Program-made: the position numbers and the translations under genes
Origin: Candidatus Woesearchaeota archaeon
GTDB lineage: Archaea; Nanobdellota; Nanobdellia; Woesearchaeales; UBA11576
Direction of reading: 5' to 3'
Assembly (NCBI GenBank): GCA_027083015.1
Contig: JALWQS010000126.1
Span: 1-13,886 of the forward strand
DNA length: 13,886 nt
Notes under the pieces: model-generated
What the model was told of the DNA's origin: nothing
The model's input: only the letters and a program-made list of their open reading frames with translations
Database searches by the model: none
In this document: positions 13,055-13,886 of the stretch, in pieces
Numbering within the stretch: position 1 is the first letter of the stretch
How the letters are laid out: the number at the start of each line of letters is the position of its first letter

Positions 13055-13885
13055 TCATATTGCTCCTGAACCTAAAGCTGCGAACATTGCTATTCCTAAT
13101 ATTATCAGTATCATGCCTGCTATGAGATGCAGCATCTTTAGTTTTCGTTGTCTCCATTCTTCTGCTTTATGTGTTGTGGTAAAACCGCAGGACACTGCAC
13201 AGGTTATTATTATCATCGGTGTGATAAATACAAGATTGTACAATAACAATAAGGCGATAGCATAATCTCTTGTTGTCGTTTCTGCCAAAAGCCCCAGTAT
13301 AACTATGTAGGGTCCTGACGTGCAGGGTAATAAGAACAAACTTACCAATAGGCCGACCAGAAATGCTCCGGGTATTGATGTCACTCCTTTGATCAGTCTT
13401 CTTAATGTGGGTCTCCATCTTAATGGCACTTCCATTATGAACCATTTACCGTACCAGAAATAATCTTTCAAGTTAAACAGTCCTATGACGATGGCAAGTC
13501 CTGCTACCAGAAAATAGAACCAGTGTGTTGCTCCTGCTGCTTGTACTGCACTGTATAATCCTAAACCCATGAGAAAGTAGCTTAGATATATGGCTGTCGT
13601 AAATGCTATTCCCGCAAACAATGCTCGTTTTTTGTCTTTTGTTACAAGCACAGTTGTCATGAGTACTATAAGTACTGCGAATGCGCAGGGATTTATTGCA
13701 TCCACTGCTGCTGCTCCTAGAACTGCAGGTATGGTCAGACTTTTTTTCATATCTGTTTGTCGTTGTGACTGCATGTCTGTTCCTTTATCTGATCCTGTTT
13801 CTGATTGCGCCTCTGATCCTGATTCTTCTACCCCTAATTCTACAACATCATTCTCAGGGTTTAATTTATCTGCTGGTGACGGACA
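13055..13885 (-). CDS. CcdA/DsbD-type thiol-disulfide membrane transporter, 5' end off window
   Basis: A six-helix membrane protein that carries reducing equivalents across the membrane to outside thiol proteins. Two Pro-Cys motifs mark the family: DAINPCAFAVLIVL in the first helix and FLLPCTSGPYIVIL in the fourth, the two redox cysteines. The remaining helices are AIYLSYFLMGLGLY, YFLVAGLAIVIGLF, ALLLLYNLVFITPMIII and LIAGMILIILGIAMF. An ATG at 13774 with AAGGA upstream gives 239 residues. However, the same frame is open for 37 more codons to the right edge and encodes a coherent acidic Ser/Gly/Glu linker preceded by Cys-Pro, so I favour a longer protein. The missing part may be a signal peptide, a lipid-attached cysteine or a thioredoxin-like domain. 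Its partner may be the exported cysteine-containing protein encoded downstream on the same strand, though that gene appears to have its own promoter. Confidence 0.85.
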   Translation of the reverse strand, partial: CPSPADKLNPENDVVELGVEESGSEAQSETGSDKGTDMQSQRQTDMKKSLTIPAVLGAAAVDAINPCAFAVLIVLMTTVLVTKDKKRALFAGIAFTTAIYLSYFLMGLGLYSAVQAAGATHWFYFLVAGLAIVIGLFNLKDYFWYGKWFIMEVPLRWRPTLRRLIKGVTSIPGAFLVGLLVSLFLLPCTSGPYIVILGLLAETTTRDYAIALLLLYNLVFITPMIIITCAVSCGFTTTHKAEEWRQRKLKMLHLIAGMILIILGIAMFAALGSGAI

Positions 13886-13886
13886 C

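Overview
The window looks like a chromosomal segment of an archaeon, most likely a DPANN lineage of the Woesearchaeota/Pacearchaeota kind. The signs are archaeal TATA boxes 24-29 bp before several leaderless-looking starts, a giant Asn/Thr-rich Ig/FnIII surface protein, an archaeal-style winged-helix regulator, and a bacterial-type GroES/GroEL pair, which is a known acquisition in some archaea. This lineage call is inference from gene style; there is no rRNA or other marker in the window.

Left part (1-7456, all minus strand). The 5' part of a DUF59/MIP18-like iron-sulfur assembly protein runs off the left edge. Upstream of it is a 2350-residue secreted, membrane-anchored surface protein. Thirty bases upstream of that is a 64-residue winged-helix protein, probably in the same transcript and preceded by an ATCAAT palindrome. 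Inside the giant gene, a 510-bp island with different codon use is bounded by identical 12-bp direct repeats.

Middle (7457-11784). The 406-bp gap at 7457-7862 holds the HTH operator and promoter, copy 1 of a 151-bp two-hairpin repeat, and the promoter of a plus-strand dCMP-deaminase-like gene. Convergent to it is a minus-strand chaperonin operon, groES-groEL plus a newly delimited 40-residue ORF. The operon's TATA box sits between the arms of a perfect inverted repeat. Divergent from groES is a winged-helix regulator, the obvious candidate to bind that repeat. A short VIT1/CCC1-type metal transporter follows. The 70 bases between the deaminase and the 40-residue ORF hold nothing I can name.

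Right part (11785-13886). Copy 2 of the 151-bp element (149 of 151 bases identical, same orientation, again with a TATA-like box just upstream) lies between the transporter and a convergent gene for a single-pass membrane protein with an exported cysteine-containing domain. A CcdA/DsbD-type thiol-disulfide membrane transporter follows. Its frame stays open to the right edge, so its N-terminus is probably missing.

The signals most worth pursuing are the two-copy structured element (candidate small-RNA family or IS200/IS605-derived mini-element), the TATA-flanking operator of the chaperonin operon with its divergent regulator, the small protein after groEL, and the mosaic island in the surface-protein gene.
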